Below are positions 22,960-32,428 of a DNA stretch of 49,743 nucleotides, in pieces. Every line of letters starts with the position of its first letter. Within the stretch, counting starts at the first letter, position 1. The stretch is from the IMG/VR virus record IMGVR_UViG_3300030090_002957, positions 1-49,743 of that record; one strand, written 5' to 3'. Origin of the DNA: a virus. The notes below the pieces were generated by a model. It saw nothing but the letters and a program-made list of their open reading frames with translations. It searched no databases and was not told the origin of the DNA. The translations under genes and the position numbers were made by a program.

Positions 22960-23174
22960 CAATACTAGCAGGAATAGTTATCTGGTTTGCGTTGATCTAC
23001 CTTGTACTAAAATTCTTCGCTGTCTCCTCTGAGATTAGTAAAACCACATATAAGAAATATAAAGCTAAGTGTCCCTGTGGTCATGTTAACGAAGTATATC
23101 ATTTAGAGTGGGAGTCTATTAAATGTAGTGCGTGTGGGATGTACTACGAGAAGAGTGAGTTTGATATAAGTTAA
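22956..23174 (+). CDS. Membrane-anchored zinc-ribbon protein, 72 aa
   Basis: Residues 2-25 (TILAGIVIWFALIYLVLKFF) form a membrane segment. Residues 39-61 carry CPCGH and CSACG, a four-Cys zinc ribbon facing the cytoplasm if the N-terminus is outside. This pairing of one membrane span with a zinc ribbon suggests a membrane-tethered adaptor for a nucleic acid or protein. Coupled by ATGA to the preceding gene. Function unknown. Confidence 0.65.
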   Translation: MTILAGIVIWFALIYLVLKFFAVSSEISKTTYKKYKAKCPCGHVNEVYHLEWESIKCSACGMYYEKSEFDIS

Positions 23175-23202
23175 CCATGAACCCTGACTCCTGTACTCTG
23201 TG
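23175..23202. repeat. Degenerate heptanucleotide array 4
   Basis: Units CCATGAA, CCCTGAC, TCCTGTA, CTCTGTG begin right after the preceding stop codon. Same consensus as the arrays at 15699, 16907 and 20990. The rest of the gap to 23353 holds a small palindrome CTAGAG-GAGAA-CTCTAG (23215-23231) and no clear promoter. Confidence 0.6.
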
Positions 23203-23353
23203 CTAGGAATAAAGCTAGAGGAGAACTCTAGATGAGGCGTTATTTTTTGCATAGTTGTTCAATGCGTCTTTGATGAACACCTAGTTCAGACTACAGGGGT
23301 CAGGGTATTTTCTGTCTTGCTTTTAAATCATTTTAGAAATATTGTTAAAGACC

Positions 23354-23560
23354 ATGAACATTTTGAGAATATACTTTGAAGAGTATGAACTCCTTATGAC
23401 CATGCAAACAAAGAACCACAGAGTAATGCCAGAGACATTTAAAGTTTATCCTATCTTTAGGGATGAATATGGTAACAACCCCAGAGTTGGGGTTGAGATC
23501 TTCATGCCTCTGGGAGCAGCCAAGGCAATTCTGCCGAAGCAATATTTCCATGAGTGTTAA
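23354..23560 (+). CDS. Unknown protein, 68 aa
   Basis: ATG 23354 is preferred to a TTG four codons upstream. The protein (MNILRIYFEEYELLMTMQTK, then PETFKVYPIFRDEYGNNPRV) looks beta-rich with a hydrophobic core and no known motif. Its last 11 bases overlap the next gene. Confidence 0.45.
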   Translation: MNILRIYFEEYELLMTMQTKNHRVMPETFKVYPIFRDEYGNNPRVGVEIFMPLGAAKAILPKQYFHEC

Positions 23561-23777
23561 AAGCTACATACAAACGGATGCAGATAGTAGATATGATTGG
23601 ATTGCGATGTTGGAAAAACAAAACTCATACGAGATTGTTGCAAGCATCAAAGATTCAAGAGTCCTTCTGTATAGAAACAAAGACAAACAAAAGAGCATAG
23701 ATACTTTTAAGTATCTCGCCCATAAGCATGGGTCTATAGCAGCTACTATTCCTTTCAGAAGTTTTGCGATGGCTTAA
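23550..23777 (+). CDS. Unknown protein, 75 aa
   Basis: Reads MSVKSYIQTDADSRYDWIAM, LEKQNSYEIVASIKDSRVLL then YRNKDKQKSIDTFKYLAHKH. A small alpha/beta protein without recognised motif. It is the last plus-strand gene of the early block and its stop overlaps by 4 bases the convergent 2414-residue gene. No terminator separates the two converging transcripts. Confidence 0.5.
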   Translation: MSVKSYIQTDADSRYDWIAMLEKQNSYEIVASIKDSRVLLYRNKDKQKSIDTFKYLAHKHGSIAATIPFRSFAMA

Positions 23778-26700
23778 TACTTGGTATCAAACTTGTATGT
23801 CCTCGGCAAACTTCTGTACATAGCATCAAGATACTTTGCTCTACGTGCGAACACAGCTTGCCCTGTTCTTTCGGCTTTTTCATTTAACCTATCTTTCAGA
23901 CCCTTGATAGTTTCAAGAGGAGTTTCAGTTAAACCTTTCTTCAGGTTGCCCCACCTACGCTGACCAAACTTAGCTCTCTTTACGGCATCATCTATTTGTT
24001 CTTGGGAAAGATTCCCCATACCCATAGACGAATTCACTGTCTGCATTATCTCTTTATCTATTCTTCTCTTGTGATCCATCTCATCTAAAACTAACTGCCT
24101 TAGTTGTGAGTTAGACAGAGGGGTGTCTCTTAAAGCGATATTTTTTCTTAATGATATCTGTTGTCCCTCAAGCCTAGCAGCATGGAGATATCCTTGAAGC
24201 CTCTGATAAAAATCAATCTCATACTCTGAGACTGGTTTGAATTCTTTACCTATCCTGTTGAAGATATCTTTCAAAGTCATATCTGCCCCGACCATAGCAG
24301 ATATATCTCGCATAGCTTTTAAAGTCCTTGGTTCAAAAGCTTCTTCAATTATATACTGGAATTGTCTACCAAAAGCATCTAGAGGATCTTCTCTATCCTC
24401 GACTATCTTCTTACCTGTTTGTGGATCTCTGTTTTTTATAACACTTATGAAAGCTCCTGAGAATATCTGCTCGTCAAAGTATTCATCTATAACTAAGGTC
24501 TTTACAAACTGAGAAGTAATAGATGCAACAGATTCTCCTGCGAATGCTTTTGTATACGCTCTTAGGAAAGGGTCTGCTAATTGCGAGAACGGATTTATAT
24601 AAGTCATATCATAAGTTGATATCCCTCCTTTCTCATTCCTAGCAAACCAGAAAGTATGACTCCTAAGATATTCTGGAACTAATCTCCGTAGTGCCATCTC
24701 ATCTTCCTCAGTCATCCCTGCAACTTTTCTTAGGACAGTAGAAATTCCTGCCGACCCAATGATCATAACACTAGAAAGACCTGTTAACCTTTTAACACCT
24801 CTCCAGAAAATGACTGGATTAGAATCTCTTATTTCCTTAACACCTATTCTAAGTGTGTTAACTACAATCCTTACAACCTCTCCTTTGAATCGTATGAAAG
24901 GTGCGAACATTATACCATATGGGGATTTAGCAAGACCCCTCACCAGTGGGACTGCCTGACTATAAGACTGAGCAGTAGCTTTTACTATATCAGAAGCAGC
25001 TCTTTTCAGATCATACTCTGACATAGCTTCATACTTATCTCCATTCTGTTTTGCTTTAGCTTTCTTTAAAACATCAAGCTCATGTTCAAAATAATATATC
25101 TTGTAGTAAGTATCCATAGCTGCCGACATCTCTCTAACAGCTAAATATAATTTACCAATAGTTGAGTTAGGGTCATCTAATTGTACCTTAGATGGGTTCT
25201 TCTTAGCCAGCACCCCGATGTTTTCTGATATCTGATCCATCATTCCTTGAGGAGTAGTTTCTCCCAACAATAACTCGTCTATCATTTTAGGACGGACTTC
25301 ATCGTTAAGTATACCTAGAGCAGATAGTTCAGAGTAGTATGCATCTACTGCTTCTCTCTGGATTCCTAGCTTACCTTTAAGAAAGAATCCTTTTTTCCTT
25401 CCTATCTCTTTAAACCATGTCTTAGCCATCTTGACTGTGGGTAACATCCCTTGGGCGGGGGCAAAGAACAGAGCGTTACCCAAAGCGTTTCTCATATAGA
25501 AACCTACAGAGCCTAATGTTTTGAGTGCCATTGAACCACCTGTTAATTGAGCCATAGCTTTAGTTACATTTGAAACCACTACGTCGGCATCGTTCAAAGA
25601 GTAACTCATGCTATCTGCTATGTTTCTTATCGAGGTAATTAAATCTCTAGGCGCATACAAACGAGTTCCCTCACTCAAGAAAGGGTCAAACCTTGCATCC
25701 CCTTTTGAACTAGAAGCTGTGATAACTTCCCAAAGAGGTTCTTTACTAGCGAGATCAGCAGCATCTGGGTTCTTATATTTCTCTTCTGGCGGAAGATTTC
25801 TAAGTTCATCCTCACTTAGAATCCATTTGTTTTCTTCAGCCCTGCCGAATTGAAATACGTTTCTTAGAAACGCTTGGTGAGCTGCCATTATACTAACGTG
25901 CATATAAGTACGCATTACTCCGTTGTATCCTGTAGCATCTTTTTCTTCCCCTAACAAATCCCTAAGAACTGATGGAACATCTTTTCTTTGCATCAGCTTT
26001 TCTCTAACTATTTTACTAACGCTAGTTGAGTTTTTCTTCCATTCGTTAGAAGGTATTGGAAGGTCAAACTGAGAATCGTTTGGTGCGAATGAAGCAAGAT
26101 AATCGACCATGATGTTTTCAATTATGGCTGGCATTCCTTGTTCACCTTTTGCAGACTGAGTTAGTTCTGCTCTAGCAATAGCTTCCGCATCTGCTAAAGA
26201 ACTTATCTCAATAACATCTCCGTTTTTATTGTAGTTACCTTGTGTATATAGTATACGCCCTCGGTTAGTTACATACTCATCTGTGAAAAACTTAACAGCA
26301 TTTTCTCTGACCAAAGCATACTCCTCGTTCTCCATAACTTTACGAGCGTACCCTGCCTCAGTAAAAAGTTTATACGATCTTGTAATGTATATACCAAGGT
26401 TTTGATCAATGGTAGCTCCTAACCCTTGAGAAGCTTCTGGGTCATTAGGATAAAGCTCTTTAATCTTTTTAGAAAAGGCATCTACCTTTTCCCTTAAAGA
26501 AAGTAAGTGAGCAGCTAGTTCTCCTCTGGGTGTCCTCTTTGGTTCTGTTACACCATCCTCTACAAAACCACCCATCTGTTCTATGGCATCAATCCTCTCT
26601 GAATTTAATCTAGCTCTTTGCTCTTCAAATGCGTTGTTGTAAGTGTCAGTCTTTCTAGCATCTAGTATCTCAAATAAAGCTTTGTATTTTAAAGCTATAT

Positions 26701-29700
26701 CTTCTTGAGCCTCTTTAGTTGTAGCAGTCTTCATTTCATTCTGTTTAAGAATGTCTAATTCCTCTGCTCTCTTTCTAAAGAATCCCTCTATTTGTTCTAC
26801 GTTTTTTGAATTTAATCTCGTAGACGCTTCCTCTCCTGTGATTGCTTTAAATAAAGCTACGGGAGGATTACCATCTGGATATTCTTTTTGGACTAGTTCC
26901 TCTAATCTTTCCCTATATAACTCTATCTCATCGAAGACAGCATTCCTTAATTGTATCTCATTCTCATAAAGTTTCCTGAGTCTAGGATCTTCAGAACCAA
27001 CTATGGTGTTTAACCACTTTCTTGATTTCTCGTACTTACCTCTGTACCTACCAGAGTATAGCATAGGTAGTTCTAGCATACCTGTTAAGTCTCCAAACCT
27101 CATGAGTATTTTAGACTTAGTCTCTTCTTCTGGATCAACTTGAGATTCTATAAAATCATTTATGCCTTCTGTTGGTTCTAGTGGTTCATCCTTGTTAGCA
27201 TTAATCTGTGAAGCAAATACAGCTATATTTTCTTTTGGATTGTTAGGATCAAAAGAAGGTAGTATATCTCTAACACCTCCTTTCCTCATGTGAGTGTGTG
27301 TCTTAACAATCCTGTTTATAGCCATAGATAAACTAGGATTATTAGGATCACGTTTTAAAGCGTTACTCAATCTACGTACCATACCTTTGAAGTATCTTAA
27401 AATAATACTTAGAATGCTTGGGTTGTTTCTATAGAAAGCGTAGTCTTCTTCAGATGTAAAACCACGTAAGGCTTTCTGTGTCTCCATCCTTAGTAACTCT
27501 TGAGTTATAGTATTTACTTCTTTTGCTACTACATTAGCATCTGTACTATTTAGTCGTTCATTAGCTGAAGCCCTGTCAGCTTCATTTGTATAGTAAGTAT
27601 CTATAGTCTTTTGAACTACATAAGATGGGAGAGTATTATAAAGATCTTTTATTTCATTACGAGATAGCTCGTTGAAAACTGCTGCGTGAGCTATTTCTTC
27701 TGACATCAAAGCCCTAGTTAAACTCTTTGTACTGAAGGTTGACCGCCCTTCTGCAAAAGCAGCTATTCCAATGGGGTCAATCAGTATGTAAGAACCTGTT
27801 GTACTGGTAACTAGTTGGAAAGTTTTTAATTCATCACCCCTTTCCTTTGCATCATCCCTAGCTTTCTGATCTACCAAACGAACTTCAACATCAAAAGACT
27901 CCGCTCTTTTTATAAGGTCACCTAAGATACCTTGGACATTTGTTTTCAAAGCTTCATCAGCTTTGTCTAAACCTCTAGAATCAAAATCACTTTCTGGTAT
28001 TTCTTCTATCTGTGATTTAAGTATCTGTTGATTAGCTTTATCTTTAAATTCTTGTAAGCTTTTTAGTTTTTGTTCTAAGTTAAACTTCGTATCAAAGAAA
28101 CTTGTATCAGGATTTTCTCCTTCTGATTGTAATTTTTCTTTGGCTTCTTGTGTTTTTGCCCAATCTCGATATGGGATTAATTGTTCTTCTAAGTTTTTTA
28201 TTTCCTTATTTAATTCTTCTTCACTAGCAAACGTAAATACTTTATCTTCAGTAGCCTCAAGATTTTTATCTTGGCGTACAGAAATCTTGATCGCATTTGT
28301 ATTAATAAATACTTCGTCGTCTATAGTTGAACTATCTGTTTCAAGAGCTTCTTCAATAACTTCTGTCTCTTGGGCTGACTTTAAATTTTCTAGATTAGAT
28401 GCCATCTGAGCAACATCGACTTCTGGAATCAACTCCTCCATTCTCTCAGAAGAAATCTCAACTCCTTCATCTCCTACATATATCTCATCAGGATTTACAC
28501 CCTTTAGTTCAGCTCTTTTTTCTTGCACAGCGACTTCATCTTCTGGTGATATCGCTGTCCCTGCTGGTCCTCTAAGTAAAGATCGTACACGATCCTCTAC
28601 CAAAGCAGCCGTTATTGGAGATTTATTTTCTTTTAAAGCTTTAATGATTTTAGTTTCTTCCTGCTTTTGAAATTCAGCTAGTTGCCCTACAACTGCGGAA
28701 TCTCTTCTATCTTTTATAGCACGAGCTGCTGATGCACCCTGACCTATGATTCCTCCAATCAGACCAGCGTATAAAGAACCACTAATTTTTTCAATCATTG
28801 GTGTGTTCCTATCTAGTGCAGCATCTACAATGAAGCTATTTACAAATTCATCTATAGCCTCTTCAACAAATTCTTCTGTACCAGCTTTAACAAATCTTTG
28901 GTACAGGTCACCAAAACCAGTCCTTGTTATTTCTTTAATCCTAGTACCAACAGTTTCTTTTATAAGGTTTTCAGCATCTAGCCTCGTTAGCTTTGATCTT
29001 GATAATCTTTCCAAAGCAAACTTCTGTTGGTTAAAAGTTAGTCCTCTTAACAAAGCATTTTCAAAACCACCTTTTCCTATAGCACTAAAACCAGTTGTTA
29101 TTAATCCTGTAGCTGCACCTGCCATTAAAGCAGCTCCTAAAGCCTTATCATGTTTTTCTGCGTGGTCACCATCAAGGTTGCTGTATACAGTAGCGTAAGT
29201 ACTACCTGCTGATCTGTTTGCCGAAGTTACAAATATAGCTGAGTTCTGTACTCGATTGACTATAGTCTTGTTAGCTATCATGTTATTGTACGAATCAATA
29301 GCATCAGCAACTCCTTTTGATACAACACCTTCCTCTGATAGTTTTAGCACTTTGTTTTTAGTAGCTAAACGTAAAGCAGCTTGTTCTCCAGTCTCTCCAA
29401 ACTGTTTAAGAAAGGCAGTTCCTACAATACTTTTCACATATCCTTTTGCTGTTATCTTAGCTCCTTGTTTTGCACCAAGATATAATACCCCACCTGTTCC
29501 GAAAGTAGCAGAGCTTGCTAATGCAGTAGCTCCAATATCAACTAAGGCAGGGGTTAATGTTGTTGCAACATCCATGCCTATACCAAACTTATCGCCATAT
29601 ATTTGAGCGACCTGTCTTCTATTAACCCTTCTCTCTTCTTGTTCTACAAGAAAATCTATAGCGTTTTTATTTCCGAACAAAGCTGGAAGAACAAAAGCTA

Positions 29701-31018
29701 ATCCTGAAAAGGAGTCCCCCACAGAATCAGCTATAGCCCTAAACTTATTACCAATAGAACTATATACTTGTGGGTTATCTAGAAAGTCATCTAGTATTTG
29801 CACATTATCTTTACCTGCTTGCGCCCCCTCAATTTTAGCTGCCACCCACTTATCACCTAAAGCCTCTCCTTTAAATAATTCATCATAAGATTCGTAGTTA
29901 TTTGTGAGGTAAAGTCTTCGGTTATTTTCTAAGAAATCTTTCTGCCTTTCAGTTAACTCGCCTTTTTGTATTTTTTGTTCGACAGCTAATTGAAATTCAG
30001 TTCTGTTTGTTAACAGTCTAAGGTGTGGTACAGCAACCTTGTTATTAGTTACCTTAATGTTTTCATGTAGCCTTTGGTCATCAGTAATATATTTAACTTC
30101 TCCTTTTTGATACTTGTCATATACAGCTACTTGTTCTAGTACATCAATAATCTCTGCATCCTGAAACCTGTTCCTTGCAACCTCAGAGGGAACCTCTTTC
30201 CCTTTAGCAAAATTATTTCCTAGTAGGGTTCGTGCCTTCGTTACCAAGGCTGCTGGATCAGCTCTATCTTGAGGTTTTTTATCAAAGTAATCTTTTGCCT
30301 CTTGAACTACTTCATCATAAAGATTTTCATCGTTTCTACTTTGGGAAGAATTAGCAAGCTCAGTTTGAATTTTAGCGTAGCGAGCTGCTTGGAATCTATT
30401 GACTCCCTCGTACTCTTCTCCATATCCAATAGGGGTTTGCCATAGATCTCTATAACGTAAAGCACCTAAGTTTAAAGATTCTTTAATAGCTGTATCTCTT
30501 TCACCTGAATTACCATTACCTATAATCTCAAAGTAAGTTTCCCCATCTTCATTAGTCCTTTGCAAAGAAGCTAATTTTAATTGGTCTGTTTCTACAAGAT
30601 AAGTTTTAGCGTCATTAAGTACGTCAATAAAATCATCCCTAGAAGAACCATTTGATATTGCATCATAGTAGTTTTGTTTTCTCTCCTCCCCAAAAGCCAT
30701 TCCTAAAATAGCTGCATCTGAATCTACAGATCCTCCGTAAGCTGGCAGTTCATAATCAGGATCAACTTTTCTTATACTATCTTTTATAACCTCATTGATT
30801 GTATACTCTGTTTGACCATCAAGAAATCCTCTATCTAGTTCATACTCCCTTAAATAATTTCCATACCCCCTAAGTTTATCAATTTTATTATCGATGTGTT
30901 CCGCAGAAGTTTTATCCCAAGTATCAAAGTCTAGTGAATTATCATTCGCTGCTGCACCACCAGCACTTAAAATTTGAGATAAAGATCTCCCTGTTAGTTC
31001 ATTAATATCTTCTGTCAC
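23774..31018 (-). CDS. Giant internal virion/ejection protein, 2414 aa
   Basis: Start is GTG 31018; an in-frame stop lies shortly upstream. The protein is mostly charged helix with several Gly/Ala-rich hydrophobic segments of the kind that insert in membranes (about residues 490-550, 630-660 and 740-760: ALGAALMAGAATGLITTGFS, SGSLYAGLIGGIIGQGASAA). Near residue 1105 the motif RALMSEEIAHAAVF resembles the zincin helix of polyvalent phage proteins, but the first His of HExxH is Glu, so activity is doubtful. Size and grouping with two other large proteins behind the terminase match T7 gp16-like ejection proteins. No transglycosylase signature was seen. Confidence 0.7.
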   Translation of the reverse strand: MTEDINELTGRSLSQILSAGGAAANDNSLDFDTWDKTSAEHIDNKIDKLRGYGNYLREYELDRGFLDGQTEYTINEVIKDSIRKVDPDYELPAYGGSVDSDAAILGMAFGEERKQNYYDAISNGSSRDDFIDVLNDAKTYLVETDQLKLASLQRTNEDGETYFEIIGNGNSGERDTAIKESLNLGALRYRDLWQTPIGYGEEYEGVNRFQAARYAKIQTELANSSQSRNDENLYDEVVQEAKDYFDKKPQDRADPAALVTKARTLLGNNFAKGKEVPSEVARNRFQDAEIIDVLEQVAVYDKYQKGEVKYITDDQRLHENIKVTNNKVAVPHLRLLTNRTEFQLAVEQKIQKGELTERQKDFLENNRRLYLTNNYESYDELFKGEALGDKWVAAKIEGAQAGKDNVQILDDFLDNPQVYSSIGNKFRAIADSVGDSFSGLAFVLPALFGNKNAIDFLVEQEERRVNRRQVAQIYGDKFGIGMDVATTLTPALVDIGATALASSATFGTGGVLYLGAKQGAKITAKGYVKSIVGTAFLKQFGETGEQAALRLATKNKVLKLSEEGVVSKGVADAIDSYNNMIANKTIVNRVQNSAIFVTSANRSAGSTYATVYSNLDGDHAEKHDKALGAALMAGAATGLITTGFSAIGKGGFENALLRGLTFNQQKFALERLSRSKLTRLDAENLIKETVGTRIKEITRTGFGDLYQRFVKAGTEEFVEEAIDEFVNSFIVDAALDRNTPMIEKISGSLYAGLIGGIIGQGASAARAIKDRRDSAVVGQLAEFQKQEETKIIKALKENKSPITAALVEDRVRSLLRGPAGTAISPEDEVAVQEKRAELKGVNPDEIYVGDEGVEISSERMEELIPEVDVAQMASNLENLKSAQETEVIEEALETDSSTIDDEVFINTNAIKISVRQDKNLEATEDKVFTFASEEELNKEIKNLEEQLIPYRDWAKTQEAKEKLQSEGENPDTSFFDTKFNLEQKLKSLQEFKDKANQQILKSQIEEIPESDFDSRGLDKADEALKTNVQGILGDLIKRAESFDVEVRLVDQKARDDAKERGDELKTFQLVTSTTGSYILIDPIGIAAFAEGRSTFSTKSLTRALMSEEIAHAAVFNELSRNEIKDLYNTLPSYVVQKTIDTYYTNEADRASANERLNSTDANVVAKEVNTITQELLRMETQKALRGFTSEEDYAFYRNNPSILSIILRYFKGMVRRLSNALKRDPNNPSLSMAINRIVKTHTHMRKGGVRDILPSFDPNNPKENIAVFASQINANKDEPLEPTEGINDFIESQVDPEEETKSKILMRFGDLTGMLELPMLYSGRYRGKYEKSRKWLNTIVGSEDPRLRKLYENEIQLRNAVFDEIELYRERLEELVQKEYPDGNPPVALFKAITGEEASTRLNSKNVEQIEGFFRKRAEELDILKQNEMKTATTKEAQEDIALKYKALFEILDARKTDTYNNAFEEQRARLNSERIDAIEQMGGFVEDGVTEPKRTPRGELAAHLLSLREKVDAFSKKIKELYPNDPEASQGLGATIDQNLGIYITRSYKLFTEAGYARKVMENEEYALVRENAVKFFTDEYVTNRGRILYTQGNYNKNGDVIEISSLADAEAIARAELTQSAKGEQGMPAIIENIMVDYLASFAPNDSQFDLPIPSNEWKKNSTSVSKIVREKLMQRKDVPSVLRDLLGEEKDATGYNGVMRTYMHVSIMAAHQAFLRNVFQFGRAEENKWILSEDELRNLPPEEKYKNPDAADLASKEPLWEVITASSSKGDARFDPFLSEGTRLYAPRDLITSIRNIADSMSYSLNDADVVVSNVTKAMAQLTGGSMALKTLGSVGFYMRNALGNALFFAPAQGMLPTVKMAKTWFKEIGRKKGFFLKGKLGIQREAVDAYYSELSALGILNDEVRPKMIDELLLGETTPQGMMDQISENIGVLAKKNPSKVQLDDPNSTIGKLYLAVREMSAAMDTYYKIYYFEHELDVLKKAKAKQNGDKYEAMSEYDLKRAASDIVKATAQSYSQAVPLVRGLAKSPYGIMFAPFIRFKGEVVRIVVNTLRIGVKEIRDSNPVIFWRGVKRLTGLSSVMIIGSAGISTVLRKVAGMTEEDEMALRRLVPEYLRSHTFWFARNEKGGISTYDMTYINPFSQLADPFLRAYTKAFAGESVASITSQFVKTLVIDEYFDEQIFSGAFISVIKNRDPQTGKKIVEDREDPLDAFGRQFQYIIEEAFEPRTLKAMRDISAMVGADMTLKDIFNRIGKEFKPVSEYEIDFYQRLQGYLHAARLEGQQISLRKNIALRDTPLSNSQLRQLVLDEMDHKRRIDKEIMQTVNSSMGMGNLSQEQIDDAVKRAKFGQRRWGNLKKGLTETPLETIKGLKDRLNEKAERTGQAVFARRAKYLDAMYRSLPRTYKFDTKY

Positions 31019-31056
31019 AGCAGTTCGGGTTATGTTAGTTAGTTTTTACACTAAGG

Positions 31057-32427
31057 TTATTCAGGAATTTTACCTTTGTACCTGTTAACTTTTTGTTCAA
31101 GAGTTTCGTCGTCTTGTTTATTAAGTAAAAGTTGTTGGATAACATTCGTAAAAGTTTTATAATTAGCGACAGCCTGTTCAGGATCACTCACGTATATACT
31201 ATTAGTTATCTTTTTCCTTAAATCTTCTTCAGTAAGTGCTACATCTTTATTAGTAATTTCCATAAAATTAAAATCGTTGGGAAATAAACTTACTATATTT
31301 TTTGCTCCTCCGACCTGCGATGTTTGGAAAGCATCAAATAAAACATCTAAAAAAGATTTAATTATAGTTTCATTTACTGCCTCTTTAGGTATACTAGCTA
31401 ATGAAGTACTACGGACTTGGAGTTCATTTATTTTATCATCTACAATTTCTCCGTTAGCTTTTTTCTCTTTTAATTTTTTGATAATATCAAAACGAAACTT
31501 TTGGCTACCATCTAAAGTACCAGATATCATTGGTTCTATTGTAAGTAGCTGATCATAAGTAGTTCCTGACTGTTCTAATTCATTTAAAATAGATTCATTA
31601 GTCTTACCTAAAGCTTCACTTTGTTGCTTAGACTGAGTAGCTTCTGCCAATCCGACAGCAGTCTGTCCTAATTTACTTAGTCCTTCCTGACCTTGCTTAC
31701 CTTTTTTAAATATAGAAAGCACAAGATTTTTATCTCCTGCCTTGGCTGCTGCGAGTGCTAAATTTAACTCTGTTTGTTTTCTAGCATACTTTCTACTTTC
31801 AGCTTTGTTAACTCTATTGAAAGTATCGTCCCACTTAAACTTTATCGACTGTGCTAATCTAGGATCTCCCAACGCTTCAGGTGACTTTGTAATAATATCC
31901 ACCATGCTATCAAGCTGCTCTTGAGGTTTTGCTAATGGATCTATATTAGCAAGCCTTTGCTGTACTTGAATCTTAACAGCATCTGCTTCTTGAAATACTT
32001 TGGCTTTTCTTTGTGCCTCTTTTAAATCAAAAAACAGTTTATGCTCTTTTAAGTTGTTTACTCTTTGCTGCCTTGCTTGAGGTGCAAAACGATTAATCAA
32101 ATCTATCCTTTGGTCAAAAGGAAGGTTAGCTCCAAAGTTCTGCATTTTTACAGGGGCAATCGCATTAGCAGGATCAAAGTCTCCCTGCATTGCTACTTGC
32201 TCGCCTACAGCTAACGCTTGTTTAAAGTTATCCCTTGCCTTTTGTTGTAAAGGGCTATCAACACCTGACTCAGAAAGTTTTTCATTAGCAAATTGAACAG
32301 CTAATATATCAGCAGCCTTTTGGCTAAAGGGTGCTACCTCTTCTAGAACCTTTCTAGTTCTACTAGAGTCAGGACCAACACGCCTAATTGACTGACGAGA
32401 TCGTGATGAAAAATCTTTAGTTCCCAT
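31057..32427 (-). CDS. Presumed internal virion protein, 456 aa
   Basis: MGTKDFSSRSRQSIRRVGPD is followed by a nearly all-helical, Gln/Lys/Ala-rich protein with coiled-coil stretches (RVNKAESRKYARKQTELNLA, FKKGKQGQEGLSKLGQTAVG). There is no membrane segment and no catalytic motif. It lies between two large proteins in the terminase operon and begins two bases after the preceding stop. By analogy with the three ejection proteins of podoviruses it is probably one of the set; this is inference. Confidence 0.55.
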   Translation of the reverse strand: MGTKDFSSRSRQSIRRVGPDSSRTRKVLEEVAPFSQKAADILAVQFANEKLSESGVDSPLQQKARDNFKQALAVGEQVAMQGDFDPANAIAPVKMQNFGANLPFDQRIDLINRFAPQARQQRVNNLKEHKLFFDLKEAQRKAKVFQEADAVKIQVQQRLANIDPLAKPQEQLDSMVDIITKSPEALGDPRLAQSIKFKWDDTFNRVNKAESRKYARKQTELNLALAAAKAGDKNLVLSIFKKGKQGQEGLSKLGQTAVGLAEATQSKQQSEALGKTNESILNELEQSGTTYDQLLTIEPMISGTLDGSQKFRFDIIKKLKEKKANGEIVDDKINELQVRSTSLASIPKEAVNETIIKSFLDVLFDAFQTSQVGGAKNIVSLFPNDFNFMEITNKDVALTEEDLRKKITNSIYVSDPEQAVANYKTFTNVIQQLLLNKQDDETLEQKVNRYKGKIPE

Positions 32428-32428
32428 T

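Noticed and set aside
28746-29198. Plus-strand 150-codon frame antisense to the giant ejection protein (also 33087-33539 and other antisense frames)
   Set aside because: Composition is that of a reverse-complement shadow of Lys/Glu/Ala-rich coding sequence; no ribosome sites and complete overlap with a well supported gene.
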